NCBI RefSeq assembly: GCF_014203835.1
Contig: NZ_JACHJW010000001.1
Location: forward strand, 3,918,501 to 3,982,500
Direction of reading: 5' to 3'
DNA: 64,000 nucleotides
Source of the DNA: Micromonospora polyrhachis
Lineage (GTDB): Bacteria > Actinomycetota > Actinomycetes > Mycobacteriales > Micromonosporaceae
This document shows positions 62,163-64,000 of this stretch, in pieces. The first letter of the stretch is position 1. Each line of letters opens with the position of its first letter. Below the pieces are notes generated by a model that saw only the letters and a program-made list of their open reading frames with translations, searched no databases and had not been told where the DNA came from. A program made the translations under genes and the position numbers.

Positions 62163-62197
62163 GGTGGTGGTGGGGCAGGTGATTCCCCACCACCACC
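62163..62197. terminator. GGT/CCA-repeat hairpin after the acyl-CoA dehydrogenase
   Basis: GGTGGTGGTGGGG at 62163-62175 pairs with CCCCACCACCACC at 62185-62197. Followed by further CAC triplets. Confidence 0.7.
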
Positions 62198-62214
62198 ACC
62201 ACCACCGAGCCAGC

Positions 62215-63348
62215 TCATCGGAGCTTGGCGAAGAACCTCCGGATGTCGGCGGCGTGGTGCGTCGGTACCTCCATGGCGACGAAGTGGCCACAGCCCTGGT
62301 TGTCCATCGGCCAGTGGATGATCTTGTTGTGCTCCTCGGCGAGCCGCTTGAACAGCGCCGGCCCGCCCCCGTAGACGCCACTGGGCACCAGGTTCTGCCC
62401 CTGTGGCCAGAAGAACTCGCTGTTGTCGTACATGAACCAGGACGAGCTACCGGCCGTCCCGGTCAGCCAGTACAGGGTCGCGTTGGTGAGGAGCTGGTCC
62501 CGGTCGATGGCCTGCTCGGGCAGGTCGACGGTGATGCAGAACTCCTGGAACTTGTGCATCAGCCAAGCCAGCAGGCTGACCGGAGAGTCATTCCAGCCGT
62601 ACGCGAAGGTCTGCGGCGCGGCCCGCAGGAGCGTGTGGTGGTCGAGGCCGCCAGTCGACCATTCCTGCATCTGCGCGTAGTCGGCCCGCTCGGCCTCGCT
62701 CATCCCCGGCACGTCAGCCTCGGTGGGAAACCCGAACCCACCGTTGATGTGCACCCCGACCACATGCTCTGGAGCAACCTTGGCCACCTCGGGAGCGAGG
62801 TAGGCACCAAGGTCCCCGCCCTGGGTGCCGTACCGGTCGTAGCCGAGCCGGGCCATCAACTCGGCCCAGATCCGGGCCACCCGCTCGACGCTCATGCCGG
62901 TCTCGGTCGGTGCCGAGGAAAAGCCGAACCCGGGGATGGAGGGGGCCACCACGTGGAATGCCTGAGCTGGGTCACCGCCGTGGGCCCGGGGGTCGGTCAG
63001 CGGCCCGATCAGCTCGGTGAACTCGACGATCGAGTTCGGCCAGCCGTGGGACAGGATCAGCGGCAGCGCATCCGGTTCGGGGGAGCGGACGTGCAGGAAG
63101 TGGATGTCCAGCCCGTCGATCTCGGTCATGAACTGCGGGAACTCGTTCAGCCGGTCCTCCTGCGCGCGCCAGTCGTAGCCGGTGCCCCAGTACTCGGCCA
63201 GGTTCCGGAGGTAGTCGACCGGCACACCCCGGCTCCACCCGGCACCGGGGAGCTGGCGGGGCCAGCGGGCCCGAGCCAGCCGGTCGCGCAGGTCGTCGAG
63301 GTCGGCCTGCGGGATCTCGATCCGGTACGGGCGGATATCGCTGTTCAT
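62215..63348 (-). CDS. Epoxide hydrolase-family alpha/beta hydrolase
   Basis: 377 residues. EHN N-terminal lid region (RPYRIEIPQADLDDLRDRLARARWP), oxyanion HGWPNS, nucleophile Asp179 in GTQGGDLGAYLA and His355 in CGHFVAME. The lid and order are those of microsomal-type epoxide hydrolases. It hydrolyses epoxides to diols via an ester intermediate; the substrate is unknown. Divergent from a WYL-domain regulator with 128 bases between starts, which likely regulates it. Confidence 0.9.
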   Translation of the reverse strand: MNSDIRPYRIEIPQADLDDLRDRLARARWPRQLPGAGWSRGVPVDYLRNLAEYWGTGYDWRAQEDRLNEFPQFMTEIDGLDIHFLHVRSPEPDALPLILSHGWPNSIVEFTELIGPLTDPRAHGGDPAQAFHVVAPSIPGFGFSSAPTETGMSVERVARIWAELMARLGYDRYGTQGGDLGAYLAPEVAKVAPEHVVGVHINGGFGFPTEADVPGMSEAERADYAQMQEWSTGGLDHHTLLRAAPQTFAYGWNDSPVSLLAWLMHKFQEFCITVDLPEQAIDRDQLLTNATLYWLTGTAGSSSWFMYDNSEFFWPQGQNLVPSGVYGGGPALFKRLAEEHNKIIHWPMDNQGCGHFVAMEVPTHHAADIRRFFAKLR

Positions 63349-63476
63349 CAGGTTCTCCTTCGGGTACGTCTGTCGTCGCCGCTATCGGGCGTGGAAACGC
63401 CATCCGGTGCGACGTGGAGAACGGTAGACAAGATGTAGGTCAGCTCCTGTCACACATGACTGGCATCCTTTGCGTC

Positions 63477-64000
63477 ATGACCGACACCCCGGGGCGACTG
63501 CTGAATCTGCTGTCGCTGTTGCAGACTCCGCGCGAGTGGCCGGGCGGTGAGCTTGCCGACCGGCTGTCCGTCAGCCTGCGGACCATCCGGCGGGACGTCG
63601 AGCGGTTGCGTGACCTCGGCTATCCGGTGCGGGCCACGATGGGCGCGACCGGCGGCTACCGGCTGGTCGCCGGCACGGCAATGCCGCCCCTGCTGCTCGA
63701 CGACGAGGAGGCGGTGGCGATCGCGGTCGGCCTGCGGACGGCGGCCGGGCACGCGGTGGCGGGCATCGAGGAGTCCTCCGTACGGGCGTTGGCGAAGCTG
63801 GAGCAGGTCCTGCCGTCCCGGCTGCGGTACCGCGTCGGCACCCTCAACGCCGCGACGGTGCCGATGCCGACCGGGGACCGGTCGAAGGTCGATCCAGAGG
63901 TCCTCACCGTGCTGGCGGCGGCGATCGCCAACCGGGAGCGGTTGCGCTTCGACTACCGGGACAACGACGGTGGTGGGAGCCGGCGGCTGGTGGAGCCGCA
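63477..64000 (+). CDS. WYL-domain/HTH transcriptional regulator, N-terminal part (cut by window end)
   Basis: The first 174 residues of an open frame that runs off the window. Residues 1-70 are a DeoR-like HTH (TPGRLLNLLSLLQTPREWPGGELADRLSVSLRTIRRDVERLRDLGYPV), and the rest is the start of the ligand-sensing WYL domain region. Such regulators respond to nucleotides or stress ligands. The adjacent GTCACACATGAC at 63449-63460, a four-base inverted repeat (GTCA/TGAC), is a possible operator. Likely target is the divergent epoxide hydrolase. Confidence 0.85.
   Translation, partial: MTDTPGRLLNLLSLLQTPREWPGGELADRLSVSLRTIRRDVERLRDLGYPVRATMGATGGYRLVAGTAMPPLLLDDEEAVAIAVGLRTAAGHAVAGIEESSVRALAKLEQVLPSRLRYRVGTLNAATVPMPTGDRSKVDPEVLTVLAAAIANRERLRFDYRDNDGGGSRRLVEP

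Overview
The window is uniformly GC-rich DNA with strong G/C third-position bias, many GTG/TTG starts and several four-base stop/start overlaps. Gene content (Rex plus a hemACDB operon, KorAB, FolP2, a DUF3117 protein, a TioE-type MerR regulator, PaaX, an ExeM-type nuclease) points to a high-GC actinomycete. Micromonosporaceae (Micromonospora or a close relative) is my best guess, made from family resemblance and not from a search. The window looks like ordinary chromosome. The only mobile DNA I see is one decayed IS110-family copy. I found no tRNA, rRNA, CRISPR array or prophage.

Layout. 1-3755: end of an AMP-forming acyl-CoA ligase, a glutaredoxin-like protein and a HAD phosphatase on the plus strand, then a NarL-type two-component system on the minus strand. 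4034-9862: a Rex operator/promoter and rex-hemA-hemC-hemD(fusion)-hemB, the redox-controlled tetrapyrrole operon. 9897-14595: a very large DUF4132 protein, a gap with a long inverted repeat, the IS110 remnant and a small orphan gene. 14825-27004: secreted ExeM/NucH nuclease, GNAT, transglycosylase with a Lys/Pro/Glu/Asp repeat tail, FmdB-like zinc ribbon, cyclase-ATPase regulator, secreted GH10-like enzyme and a K+ channel with an RCK domain. 27094-34398: korAB with a 24-codon leader ORF, an isolated nuoA, a secreted EEP-fold protein lacking expected catalytic acids, a secreted trypsin-like protease and a uracil/xanthine permease.

34526-48127 resembles the Mycobacterium tuberculosis Rv1207-Rv1232c neighbourhood: folP2, a DivIVA-type protein, tag, the DUF3117 protein, an O-methyltransferase, htrA, tatB, mrp, and the DUF1003/MgtE-N pair. 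gpgS (expected beside folP2) and sigE-rseA (expected before htrA) are not present. PaaX with an enoyl-CoA hydratase, leucyl aminopeptidase and a small conserved protein are interspersed.

48166-64000 is accessory in character: PhzF, a flavin-fold protein, an erythromycin-esterase homologue divergent from a TioE-type regulator, a two-component system beside a TAXI lipoprotein receptor with no TRAP permease, an orphan protein with possible WhiA-like repeats, CutA, a CitE-like lyase, three DUF4190 membrane proteins around an SDR, an acyl-CoA dehydrogenase, and an epoxide hydrolase divergent from a WYL regulator cut by the window end. Most convergent gene pairs are separated by clear GC-rich hairpins, listed as predicted terminators.
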